Positions 26,623 through 39,834 of a DNA stretch of 64,000 nt are shown piece by piece. The DNA is taken from positions 124,001 to 188,000 of the forward strand of contig NZ_FNOH01000016.1 in assembly GCF_900106535.1 (NCBI RefSeq), read 5' to 3'. Origin of the DNA: Myxococcus xanthus. Lineage in GTDB: Bacteria; Myxococcota; Myxococcia; Myxococcales; Myxococcaceae. The notes below the pieces were generated by a model. The model ran no database searches and was not told where the DNA came from. It saw nothing but the letters and a program-made list of their open reading frames with translations. The translations under genes were made by a program, and so were the position numbers. The number at the start of each line of letters is the position of its first letter. Within the stretch, counting starts at the first letter, position 1.

Positions 26623-26765
26623 AAGAAACCGCCCACCGTCTCGGGGCCGGCCGAGGCGGTGGGCGTCGGGAGCTCCCCTATGGAGCGCCCTACAAGAAAC
26701 CGCCCACCGTCCCGGGGCCGGCCGAGACGGAGGGCGTCGGGAACTCCCCCATGGAGTGCCCTACA
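26623..26765. repeat. Two tandem 71-bp hairpin-forming repeats
   Basis: Two direct copies with a 71-bp period, starting at 26623 and 26694, about 90% identical. Copy 1 folds into a 14-bp stem (GCCCACCG, a T-G wobble, then CTCGG, loop GGCCGG, and the complement). Copy 2 has mismatches in the same stem. The first copy begins 2 bp after the lipoprotein stop and probably acts as its terminator. The duplication and any further role are unexplained. Confidence 0.75.
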
Positions 26766-27021
26766 GTTTGACGGGGCGACACCGTTGCCGGGCCCATGTC
26801 GCCGCGCCGTGACGGGCAGCCACTAGAGCAACGGGAGTGCCAAGCACCGCGCTTGGAGCGGGCGCTGGCGAATGGCTGGAGATTCAAGGGGTTGCAACGA
26901 CTGGCCGCCTGACGCCGCCCTGCCCCCGGGGTAGGCCTCTGACATGTCTGTCAGGGGCCCCTGGGCCAGACGTCACGCTGGGCCTGACAACAGTGTCAGG
27001 GGGCCTCGGACTTTCCAGCAG
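26766..27021. other. Non-coding stretch with two related hairpins
   Basis: No convincing gene is seen between the tandem repeats and the epimerase stop. Near its right end are two hairpins sharing the arm CTGACA/TGTCAG. One is at 26934-26959 (stem GGCC-T-CTGACA, loop TGTC). The other is at 26983-27000 (CCTGACA, loop ACAG, TGTCAGG). The second lies 22 bp past the stop of the leftward epimerase and may terminate it. Confidence 0.5.
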
Positions 27022-27945
27022 CTAGTCGCCCTGGACGGAGCGGATGGTGTCGCGCATGGAGTGGCGCGGCTTCCAGGCCACGTCCTTCACCCAGCGGCTG
27101 CCGTCCACCGCGCACAGGAACTGGATGTGGTCCAACTCCGGCGGCGGGAAGTTGGCCAGCCGGTACTTGAAGAGCATGCCCAGCAGCGGGCGGGCCACGG
27201 GGTGCGGCACGGGGATGGGGGTATTGCCCAGCTCGCGCATCACCGCGGACAGGGGCACCTCGCCGGGGCCCACGACGTTGTAGACGCCCTTGGGCTCGGG
27301 GCGGAGCGCCTCCACCATGGCGCGCGCGACGTCCTCCACATGGATGAGCTGCACCATGGGGTCGAAGCCCGCCATCATCCAGGGTCGGCGCATGCGCAGG
27401 TAGTTGGACGGCGCGTTCTTGATGGTCGGCCCGACGATGTGGACGGGCCGGAGGATGACCGTCTCGATGTGCGGGTGCTTCCAGAAGAAGCTGTGCGCCA
27501 GCATGTCCACTTCGATGAGGTCACGCACGCCGGAGAAGCGGCTGGCGGCCATGAGCGGCGCGTCTTCCGTGAGGAAGTTGGAGTTGTCCGGACTGGGCCC
27601 ATAGACGTTGGCCGAGGACAGGACGACGACCTTCTTCACGCCGTACTTCGCGCAGTACTCCAACAGGCGCGTGGTGCCCACGACGTTGAAGGAGTGGTGC
27701 TCCTCCTCGCTCATCCGGGGGTCATGCATGATGCCCATGTGGATGACGGCGCGGATTTCGTTCTTCCGGAAGACGTCCTCCGCCTTCTTCTTGCGGAGGT
27801 CGAGCTCATACATCTCGACGTCCTTCGGACGTCCCGCGAAGGGCCGCCGGTCGATGCCGATGATGCGCTCGTGCTTGTGCAGCAGCTTCGCGAGGGTGCG
27901 GCCGAGGTTGCCGCTGATGCCCGTGACGACGACGGCCGGTTTCAT
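27022..27945 (-). CDS. NAD-dependent epimerase/dehydratase (extended SDR)
   Basis: 307 residues. The N-terminal NAD motif TGISGNLG (GxxGxxG) is clear. VVLSSANVYG carries the conserved Ser/Ala-Asn-Val-Tyr segment, but the usual Tyr-x3-Lys is not seen at the expected place, so catalysis may differ. The C-terminal substrate domain ends in IRSVQGD. The start at ATG 27945 has GAGGGGAG upstream. It follows the acyltransferase gene by 35 bp, last of a five-gene cluster. The substrate, probably a nucleotide or lipid-linked sugar, is unknown. Confidence 0.8.
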   Translation of the reverse strand: MKPAVVVTGISGNLGRTLAKLLHKHERIIGIDRRPFAGRPKDVEMYELDLRKKKAEDVFRKNEIRAVIHMGIMHDPRMSEEEHHSFNVVGTTRLLEYCAKYGVKKVVVLSSANVYGPSPDNSNFLTEDAPLMAASRFSGVRDLIEVDMLAHSFFWKHPHIETVILRPVHIVGPTIKNAPSNYLRMRRPWMMAGFDPMVQLIHVEDVARAMVEALRPEPKGVYNVVGPGEVPLSAVMRELGNTPIPVPHPVARPLLGMLFKYRLANFPPPELDHIQFLCAVDGSRWVKDVAWKPRHSMRDTIRSVQGD

Positions 27946-27980
27946 GGAACTCCCCTCTTTAGCACCGCCGCGTCTGGCGC

Positions 27981-28835
27981 TCACCAGAACACGCCCTGAC
28001 GCTCCTTGAGGCCCTGGTGGAGCATGGATTGGATGGACGCCTTCACGGTGCGGACCTTCTTGTCCAGCTCACTGTCCTCGTCGTCCGGGCGCCCGGAGAA
28101 GTGCAGCGGCTCCCCGAAGTAGATGCGGTACTTCGTGGGCAGGGGAATGGGCAGGCCCGTGGGGGTGATGGGGAAGGACGGGAAGCCCAGAAGCTTCGCC
28201 ACCGGCTTGAGGTCCATCAGCGCCGGAGCCTGCTCCTCCGCGCCAATGACGGCCACGGGAACGATGGGCGTGTTCGTCTCCAGCGCCAGGCGCATGAAGC
28301 CCAGGCCGAACTCCTGGAGCTGGTAACGCTGGGGCCACAGCTTGTTGATGCCGCGCGTGCCCTCGGGGAAGACGAGGATGGCCTCCTCCGACTCCAGCAG
28401 CCGCCGGCAGTTCTCCGGCGTGCCAACAATCTGCCCCACGCGGGCCATGAAGGTGGACACGTATGGGAGCGACGACACCCACTTCTCCACCATGCTGCGG
28501 ATGACGCGGGACGGGCTGGCATCCAGCATCATCGCCACGCCAATCATGGCGCCGTCCATGGGCAGTTGGCCGGAGTGGTTGGACACCAGCAGCACCCGGC
28601 CGGCGGGCACGTTCTCGATGCCAAACGTCTCCACGCGGAAGTAGTTCCGGTAGAGCCACAGGAGCGGGGCCACCGCGGACAGGCTGTAGTCCAGATCGAA
28701 GCCGAACGGGTCCACCCCGTACTCGTTACCCGGGCGCGACAGGCCGTGGAGCCGCTGCTTCTGTTCGGTGTTGGCCAGCCGGTCCGTCCACTCGCGCAGG
28801 CCCTTCTTCACTCGGTCGGTGACGTTCTCCAGCAT
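27981..28835 (-). CDS. PlsC-like 1-acyl-glycerol-3-phosphate acyltransferase family protein
   Basis: 284 residues. The acyltransferase box NHSGQLPMD (NHxxxxD, catalytic His-Asp) and the FPEGTRG motif of the PlsC/LPLAT family are both present. One hydrophobic segment around VAPLLWLYRNYF may anchor it to the inner membrane. The natural substrate could be lysophosphatidate, a lysolipid or a glycolipid. It lies between a deacetylase and an epimerase, so glycolipid acylation is a fair guess. The start ATG is at 28835. Confidence 0.87.
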   Translation of the reverse strand: MLENVTDRVKKGLREWTDRLANTEQKQRLHGLSRPGNEYGVDPFGFDLDYSLSAVAPLLWLYRNYFRVETFGIENVPAGRVLLVSNHSGQLPMDGAMIGVAMMLDASPSRVIRSMVEKWVSSLPYVSTFMARVGQIVGTPENCRRLLESEEAILVFPEGTRGINKLWPQRYQLQEFGLGFMRLALETNTPIVPVAVIGAEEQAPALMDLKPVAKLLGFPSFPITPTGLPIPLPTKYRIYFGEPLHFSGRPDDEDSELDKKVRTVKASIQSMLHQGLKERQGVFW

Positions 28836-28977
28836 GGGGGGCTCTTTACACCACCGGCCCCGCCGCCGGGAGGGTCCGTCGGCGGAAGCCCTCGCCCTGG
28901 CATGGCAAGCGTGCCCCACGGACACCCAGGCACGGCGGGGACGTACGCTGGCGGACAGGTCCCCTCGTGGGAACGCC

Positions 28978-29916
28978 TTACACCGAGGCCGACAGCCGCC
29001 CGGCGACGTCGCGCAGCGTGAGGACCTCGCGCTCCGACTTCAGCCAGCCGAACACCTCGCGCAGGCGCGCCATCTTCTGGGTGGCGCTGACGCGCAAATC
29101 CCGCTGCTGCCGCACCAGCTCCGGGGGAATCCCGTCCGACGCGTCCAGCACGTCCACGCCGTGCAGTTCGAAGTTGAAGAAGGTGTCCCGCCGGCACGTG
29201 CGCCACAGCGCGTGCAGGGACGCGCGGGGCAGCGTGGTGGCGAAGGTGCCGATGAGGGGGAAGCGCAGCGCGGGCGTCACCGTCATGGGCAACTCCAGCA
29301 CGGTGCCCGAGCCCCGCCGGTAGGGCTGCGCCGGGTCGGGCCGGTACGGCACCCGAGGCGCCAGCAGCACGCGGGGCGTGTCCAGCACGGAGCGGGACGG
29401 ACGCCCCAGCACCGACAGGGCCCCCATCACCGCCGCCTTCGCGGAGTAATACGGCACGGCGGGGAAGGCCGAGGAGCCATACCGGTAGCCCAGCGCCGCG
29501 GTGGCCTCGTACAGGTCCGCGTTCAGCGTGTAGCCCGGCGCGCGGAACCCCTCCGGCCGCACACCCGTGGCCGCGAGAATGGCGGCGTCCGCGCGGGACA
29601 GGTCCGCGTGGATGGCCTCGGGGCCCCGGCGCGTCAGCGCGTAGTCATGGGCGTGGCTGTGGCTGGCCACCTCGATGCCCGCCTCGTGGGACGCGCGCAT
29701 GCCCGCCACGGCGACCGGGTCGGACTCCAGGTCCTCACCGATGACGAAGAAGGTCCCCGTGATGCCCAGCCCGTCCAGCAGCTCCCGGAAGCGTGGCACC
29801 GCCACCGCGTGCACCAGCGAGCGGGCGCGTGCGTCCAGCAACGACTCCGGCAGGCCGTGGATGCGGCAGTAATGGGGCAGCGAGTCGAGGTCGACGGAGA
29901 TGGACGCCAGCCGCAC
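28978..29916 (-). CDS. Polysaccharide deacetylase (NodB-homology) family protein
   Basis: 312 residues. The NodB-homology motifs are visible: SVDLDSL (motif 1, catalytic Asp), SHSHAHD (motif 2, metal histidines) and RAPGYT (motif 3). No signal peptide is seen, so it probably acts on cytoplasmic or membrane-bound lipid-linked sugar, like ArnD. It starts at GTG 29916 with GGGGAGGG upstream, 17 bp after the GT2 gene. The GT2-deacetylase pairing recalls ArnC-ArnD, but a different sugar is likely. Confidence 0.87.
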   Translation of the reverse strand: MRLASISVDLDSLPHYCRIHGLPESLLDARARSLVHAVAVPRFRELLDGLGITGTFFVIGEDLESDPVAVAGMRASHEAGIEVASHSHAHDYALTRRGPEAIHADLSRADAAILAATGVRPEGFRAPGYTLNADLYEATAALGYRYGSSAFPAVPYYSAKAAVMGALSVLGRPSRSVLDTPRVLLAPRVPYRPDPAQPYRRGSGTVLELPMTVTPALRFPLIGTFATTLPRASLHALWRTCRRDTFFNFELHGVDVLDASDGIPPELVRQQRDLRVSATQKMARLREVFGWLKSEREVLTLRDVAGRLSASV

Positions 29917-29933
29917 GGTGCGCCCTCCCCGGC

Positions 29934-30644
29934 TCAGGTCCCGCGGACGCGGATGACGTAGAATAGCTTGCCCACGTTCTTGAGCACGTTGGGCACGCGC
30001 TTGAACAGGTGGATGGAGGGCTGGCGCTTCTCGTGGAGCTGGATGGGAATCTCCATCACCCGCAAGCCCTCGCGCCACGCGCGGATGACGAACTCGCTGG
30101 CGAACACATCCATGTCCACCACGCACTTCTGGATGACGGGCAGCAGCGCCTCTCGGCGGAACGCCTTCAGGCCGTGCGTGTCCGTGCCCTGGAAGCCCAG
30201 CGCCACCTTCAGCAGCTTGTTGTGCACCCGCGTGGCCGCGCGGCGAATCAGCGGGCGCTGGTCACTGGCGCCCTTGGCCGCCTTGGAGCCCACCACCATG
30301 TCCGCCTCGCCCCGCTCCAGCCGCGGCAGCGCCGCGTCGTAGAAGGTCAGGTCGCACAGGTCGATTTCATCACAGATGACGTAGGTGCCCCGGGCCTTGA
30401 GGATGCCGGCCTTGAGCGCCACGCCGTAGTTGGGCGTCTCCGAGTGGAACCAGCGCAGGCGCGGGTTGCTCGCGCACAGCTCTTCGAGGATGGCCGGCGT
30501 GGCGTCGCGCGAGCCGTTCTCCGCGAAGATGATTTCGTAGTCGAGCCCGCGCGCGTCCAGCCCCTGGCGCAACTCCTCCGCCGCCGAGGCGATGATGGAC
30601 TCCTCGTTGTAGACAGGGATGACGACGGTGAGGTGCGGGGCCAT
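29934..30644 (-). CDS. Family 2 glycosyltransferase (dolichyl/undecaprenyl-phosphate sugar synthase-like)
   Basis: 236 residues, the GT2 fold in its short, soluble DPM1-like form. The nucleotide-binding start is VVIPVYNEE; the metal-binding motif region reads ICDEIDL rather than a plain DxD. VVGSKAAKG and DTHGLKAFR match the DPM/ArnC class. No C-terminal membrane helices are present. Likely reaction: transfer of a sugar from a nucleotide to a polyprenyl phosphate, feeding the deacetylase downstream. The sugar is unknown. Confidence 0.87.
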   Translation of the reverse strand: MAPHLTVVIPVYNEESIIASAAEELRQGLDARGLDYEIIFAENGSRDATPAILEELCASNPRLRWFHSETPNYGVALKAGILKARGTYVICDEIDLCDLTFYDAALPRLERGEADMVVGSKAAKGASDQRPLIRRAATRVHNKLLKVALGFQGTDTHGLKAFRREALLPVIQKCVVDMDVFASEFVIRAWREGLRVMEIPIQLHEKRQPSIHLFKRVPNVLKNVGKLFYVIRVRGT

Positions 30645-30717
30645 GAACTCGAACAGAGATGGCTAACACGCCCCAAGCCACCCGTCGACACAATGCGACG
30701 GGTGGGCGATGGGGATG

Positions 30718-32031
30718 TCAACCGTTGAGTATCCTCGCGCACGCACGCCCGGCGAGGATGGCGTCTTCCATGGAGGAGTACTCCCACTGCCCATAGCGGC
30801 CGGCAATCTGGATTCCGGTATGCTCCAGGAAGCGCAGAATCTCCGACTTCGCCGGACCGTAGGCGTCGTCGTAGAGCACGTAGGCGTGGGGAATCTCGCG
30901 CGCCTGGGCGAAGAGCACGTCGTCCGCGGCGTGAATCATCTGCGAGCGCACCAGGTCCTCCACCGCGTACTTCTCCGCCGCGGCCAGGGACAGCTCGCCG
31001 TGGTGGCTGTACTCCACGTAGAAGGTGGACGTGTCCGGCGGCGCCAGCGGCGCGTACACCGCGGAGGGCGAGCCGATGCGGTACGTGTGGAACTCCGGCT
31101 CCGGCAGGTAGATCCAATGCCAGGGCTGGCGGTTGGCCCCCTTGGCGCCCACGGCCACATAGGTGACGGTGGTGGCGCGCAGCTGCTTCGCCGCGTCCTG
31201 CACCGCGTCGGGCACGCCGGCCTCGCCCTTGGCGAGCAGCTTCACCAACCCGGGCAGGGAGATGCTGGACACCAGCCCCGCATAGGGCTGCACGCTCCCG
31301 TCGGACAGCGTCACCTTCCGGGCCTTCCAATCAATGGCGGTGGGCTCGGTATGGGTGCTGAGCTGGCCGCCCTTCAGGTGGCTCAGCATGGCGCGGGCGA
31401 GGCTCTCGATGCCGCCCTCTCGCGGGTACAGGAACGACGCGTTGTAGCCGACCGCGTCGCTGCCAGCGCCCAGCGCGCCGTCCACCACTTCCTTGAGGTT
31501 GGGACGGGGCACGAAGCGGCCCACCCAGGCGGCGGACATCTCACGCGGGTGCACCGTCCACAGCTTCTGGTTGTAGGGCACCATGAAGTTCTTCGCGAAG
31601 CCCTCGCCCATGTAGCGGAGGATGAACTCCTCGAAGTTGCGCGGCTCGCGCTCGCGCAGCTCGCGGCCCTTCTCACCGTAGACGGCCTCCACGTAGCCGG
31701 TGAGGTTCTCCGCCACCACCTCCGGCGGCAGACCGTGGGTGTTCACCTGGTACGGGAAGCGGGTGAACACCCCGCGCGTGAAGATGCCGGCCTTGCGCTG
31801 GATGCGGACCATCTGCTCCGGCAGCCACAGCGTGTTCACCAGGGCCTGGATTTCCGGGTCGCGCAGGTGGAGCCAGTGACCGGTGGGGTCAAAATAACAC
31901 CCCTGGATGACCTCGGTCTTGATGAGGCCGCCGACACGGTCGGACTTCTCGATGAGGCGCCAGGGCTTGTTCAGGAAGTGGGCGGTGGAGAGGCCCGCGA
32001 GGCCCGCGCCCAGGATGACAATGGGTTCCAT
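30718..32031 (-). CDS. FAD-dependent oxidoreductase (amine oxidase/UDP-galactopyranose mutase-like)
   Basis: 437 residues. The FAD dinucleotide motif is at the N-terminus (ILGAGLAGLSTAHFL, then EKSDRVGGL). TGHWLHL after it resembles the segment following the FAD site in protoporphyrinogen oxidase- and UDP-galactopyranose mutase-like proteins. The C-terminal YGQWEYSSMEDAILAG closes the FAD site. Being first in a sugar/lipid cluster favours a nucleotide-sugar mutase or oxidase over porphyrin oxidation. The reaction is not settled. Confidence 0.82.
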   Translation of the reverse strand: MEPIVILGAGLAGLSTAHFLNKPWRLIEKSDRVGGLIKTEVIQGCYFDPTGHWLHLRDPEIQALVNTLWLPEQMVRIQRKAGIFTRGVFTRFPYQVNTHGLPPEVVAENLTGYVEAVYGEKGRELREREPRNFEEFILRYMGEGFAKNFMVPYNQKLWTVHPREMSAAWVGRFVPRPNLKEVVDGALGAGSDAVGYNASFLYPREGGIESLARAMLSHLKGGQLSTHTEPTAIDWKARKVTLSDGSVQPYAGLVSSISLPGLVKLLAKGEAGVPDAVQDAAKQLRATTVTYVAVGAKGANRQPWHWIYLPEPEFHTYRIGSPSAVYAPLAPPDTSTFYVEYSHHGELSLAAAEKYAVEDLVRSQMIHAADDVLFAQAREIPHAYVLYDDAYGPAKSEILRFLEHTGIQIAGRYGQWEYSSMEDAILAGRACARILNG

Positions 32032-32237
32032 TGAGGGGCGGGTCTACCACCTTCCACTCCGGGAACGGCGAATCGAACGTGGAGTGCTGACCGGTGGAAG
32101 GCGGGGGCCCTCGCCCGCTTGCCCGGGAGGGTGCGCTTCAACCTACTCGTGCGCGTTCTTTCCGGGCTGGAAACGCCTCTGGTAGCCTGCGCGCACCGCG
32201 AAGGCGCTCGGTCCCCCTCTCGCGAGCTCGGAATCCC

Positions 32238-38551
<6,314 letters not shown>

Positions 38552-38644
38552 GTCTGAATCCGGCTTGCAACGCGCGAAGAATCAGGTAGAAGGGCGGCCC
38601 CACGGACGTCGGTCCGCGGGGTGCCAAGTCGGCCCCGGTGGTAT

Positions 38645-38731
38645 GGAGGCGTGGCCGAGCGGTTGAAGGCAGCGGTCTTGAAAACCGCAGAGGGTGCAAG
38701 CTCTCCGTAGGTTCGAATCCTACCGCCTCCG
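38645..38731 (+). tRNA. tRNA-Ser(UGA)
   Basis: Acceptor GGAGGCG/CGCCTCC, anticodon loop CTTGAAA (anticodon TGA), long variable arm and T-loop GTTCGAATCC. Discriminator G, no encoded CCA. Confidence 0.97.
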
Positions 38732-38775
38732 AGTTTTTGTTCTTGAATTTGTTGGCTCTTTGACAGAGAAGAGTT

Positions 38776-38865
38776 GGAGAGATGGCCGAGAGGCTGAAGG
38801 CACAGGTTTGCTAAACCTGCATACTCGAAAGGGTATCGAGGGTTCGAATCCCTCTCTCTCCGCCA
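38776..38865 (+). tRNA. tRNA-Ser(GCU)
   Basis: Acceptor GGAGAGA/TCTCTCC, anticodon loop TTGCTAA (anticodon GCT), long variable arm and GGTTCGAATCC. Discriminator G followed by an encoded CCA. Reads AGC/AGU codons. Confidence 0.97.
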
Positions 38866-38894
38866 CTTGTTGTTGTAGCAGCGCCGGAAGAAAT

Positions 38895-38971
38895 GCTCCC
38901 TTAGCTCAGCTGGATAGAGCGTCGGACTACGAATCCGAAGGCCGGAGGTTCGAATCCTCCAGGGAGCGCCA
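38895..38971 (+). tRNA. tRNA-Arg(ACG)
   Basis: Acceptor GCTCCCT/AGGGAGC, anticodon stem TCGGA/TCCGA with loop CTACGAA (anticodon ACG), GGTTCGAATCC T-arm and encoded CCA. This is the tRNA whose A34 is converted to inosine by TadA, encoded 20 bp downstream. Confidence 0.97.
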
Positions 38972-38991
38972 CTTCTTTCGAGCAGTTCTCC

Positions 38992-39456
38992 ATGAGTGAC
39001 GAAGCTTTCATGCAGCAGGCGCTATCGCTCGCGCGGGAAGCAGCGGAACTCGGAGAGGTCCCCGTAGGTGCGGTGGCGGTGCTCAACGGTGAAGTCGTTG
39101 GCGCTGGATTCAATCGCCGCGAAGTGGACCGCAATCCGCTCGCTCACGCAGAGATGTTGGCAATGGACGCCGCAGCCCGGAAGATCGGTGCCTGGCGGCT
39201 CTCGGGCGTCACCCTGTATGTGACACTTGAGCCGTGTGCCATGTGCGCCGGAGGTCTGGTGCAGTCTCGCGTGACACGACTCGTTTTCGGTGCCTTCGAT
39301 CCGAAAGCGGGTGCGGTGGGTTCGCTGTACAACCTGGTCGAAGAGCCTCGACACAATCACCGGCTCCAAGTCACGAGTGGTATCCTGGCGGACGAGAGCC
39401 GCCTGCTTTTGAAGACGTTTTTCGGGCGCTTGCGTGCGAAGAAACGTGACAATTGA
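38992..39456 (+). CDS. tadA: tRNA-specific adenosine deaminase
   Basis: 154 residues. Deaminates A34 of tRNA-Arg(ACG) to inosine so it can read CGU, CGC and CGA. The zinc site is complete: H52-A-E54 (catalytic Glu) and P-C82-A-M-C85. A family-typical C-terminal helix follows ([14 protein letters not shown]). It lies 20 bp after tRNA-Arg(ACG), its only known bacterial tRNA substrate, and is probably in the same transcript. The start at 38992 has only a weak ribosome site. GC content is lower than in most neighbours, as expected near tRNA genes. Confidence 0.95.
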   Translation: MSDEAFMQQALSLAREAAELGEVPVGAVAVLNGEVVGAGFNRREVDRNPLAHAEMLAMDAAARKIGAWRLSGVTLYVTLEPCAMCAGGLVQSRVTRLVFGAFDPKAGAVGSLYNLVEEPRHNHRLQVTSGILADESRLLLKTFFGRLRAKKRDN

Positions 39457-39461
39457 ATACT

Positions 39462-39548
39462 GGAGAGCTGGCCGAGTGGTCGAAGGCACCTGACTCGAAA
39501 TCAGGCATACCGGTAACGGTATCGTAGGTTCGAATCCTACGCTCTCCG
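39462..39548 (+). tRNA. tRNA-Ser(CGA)
   Basis: Acceptor GGAGAGC/GCTCTCC, anticodon loop CTCGAAA (anticodon CGA), variable arm CATACCGGTAACGGTAT and standard T-arm. No encoded CCA. Begins 5 bp after the tadA stop. Confidence 0.97.
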
Positions 39549-39560
39549 CTCCAGATTTTT

Positions 39561-39647
39561 GGAGAGGTGGCCGAGCGGTTGAAGGCGCACGCCTGGAACG
39601 CGTGTATATCTGAAAGGGTATCGTGGGTTCGAATCCCACCCTCTCCG
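39561..39647 (+). tRNA. tRNA-Ser(GGA)
   Basis: Acceptor GGAGAGG/CCTCTCC, anticodon stem CACGC/GCGTG with loop CTGGAAC (anticodon GGA), long variable arm. No encoded CCA. Completes the set of four serine isoacceptors. Confidence 0.97.
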
Positions 39648-39682
39648 TTGTTGTTTCTGCAGTACGTGGTTACATTCTTTAT

Positions 39683-39762
39683 GGTCGGGACAACGTGGGG
39701 GCGTGAACCCCGCCAGGTCCGGAAGGAAGCAACGGTAGCGTACTTCCGCGTGTGTCCCGGCC
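39683..39762 (+). ncRNA. ffs: Signal recognition particle RNA (4.5S type)
   Basis: The apical domain carries the conserved SRP core: CAGGTCCGGAAGGAAGC with the GGAA tetraloop, and GGTAGCG on the return strand. The ends pair (GGTCGGGACA with TGTCCCGGCC), defining an RNA of about 80 nt with no Alu domain. It follows the tRNA-Ser(GGA) gene and is followed by a strong terminator. Exact ends may differ by a few bases. Confidence 0.93.
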
Positions 39763-39770
39763 GTCCTTTT

Positions 39771-39806
39771 GAAGAGCCGGTGTCCTGTCAAGGACACCGG
39801 CTCTTC
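39771..39806 (+). terminator. Terminator after the tRNA/SRP RNA cluster
   Basis: A perfect 15-bp stem GAAGAGCCGGTGTCC/GGACACCGGCTCTTC with a 6-base loop, followed by GCCTTT. It lies 8 bp after the SRP RNA and probably ends that transcript. It may also act for the leftward gene ending at 39835. Confidence 0.8.
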
Positions 39807-39834
39807 GCCTTTGCGGGCTGGCCGCTCCCCTTCC

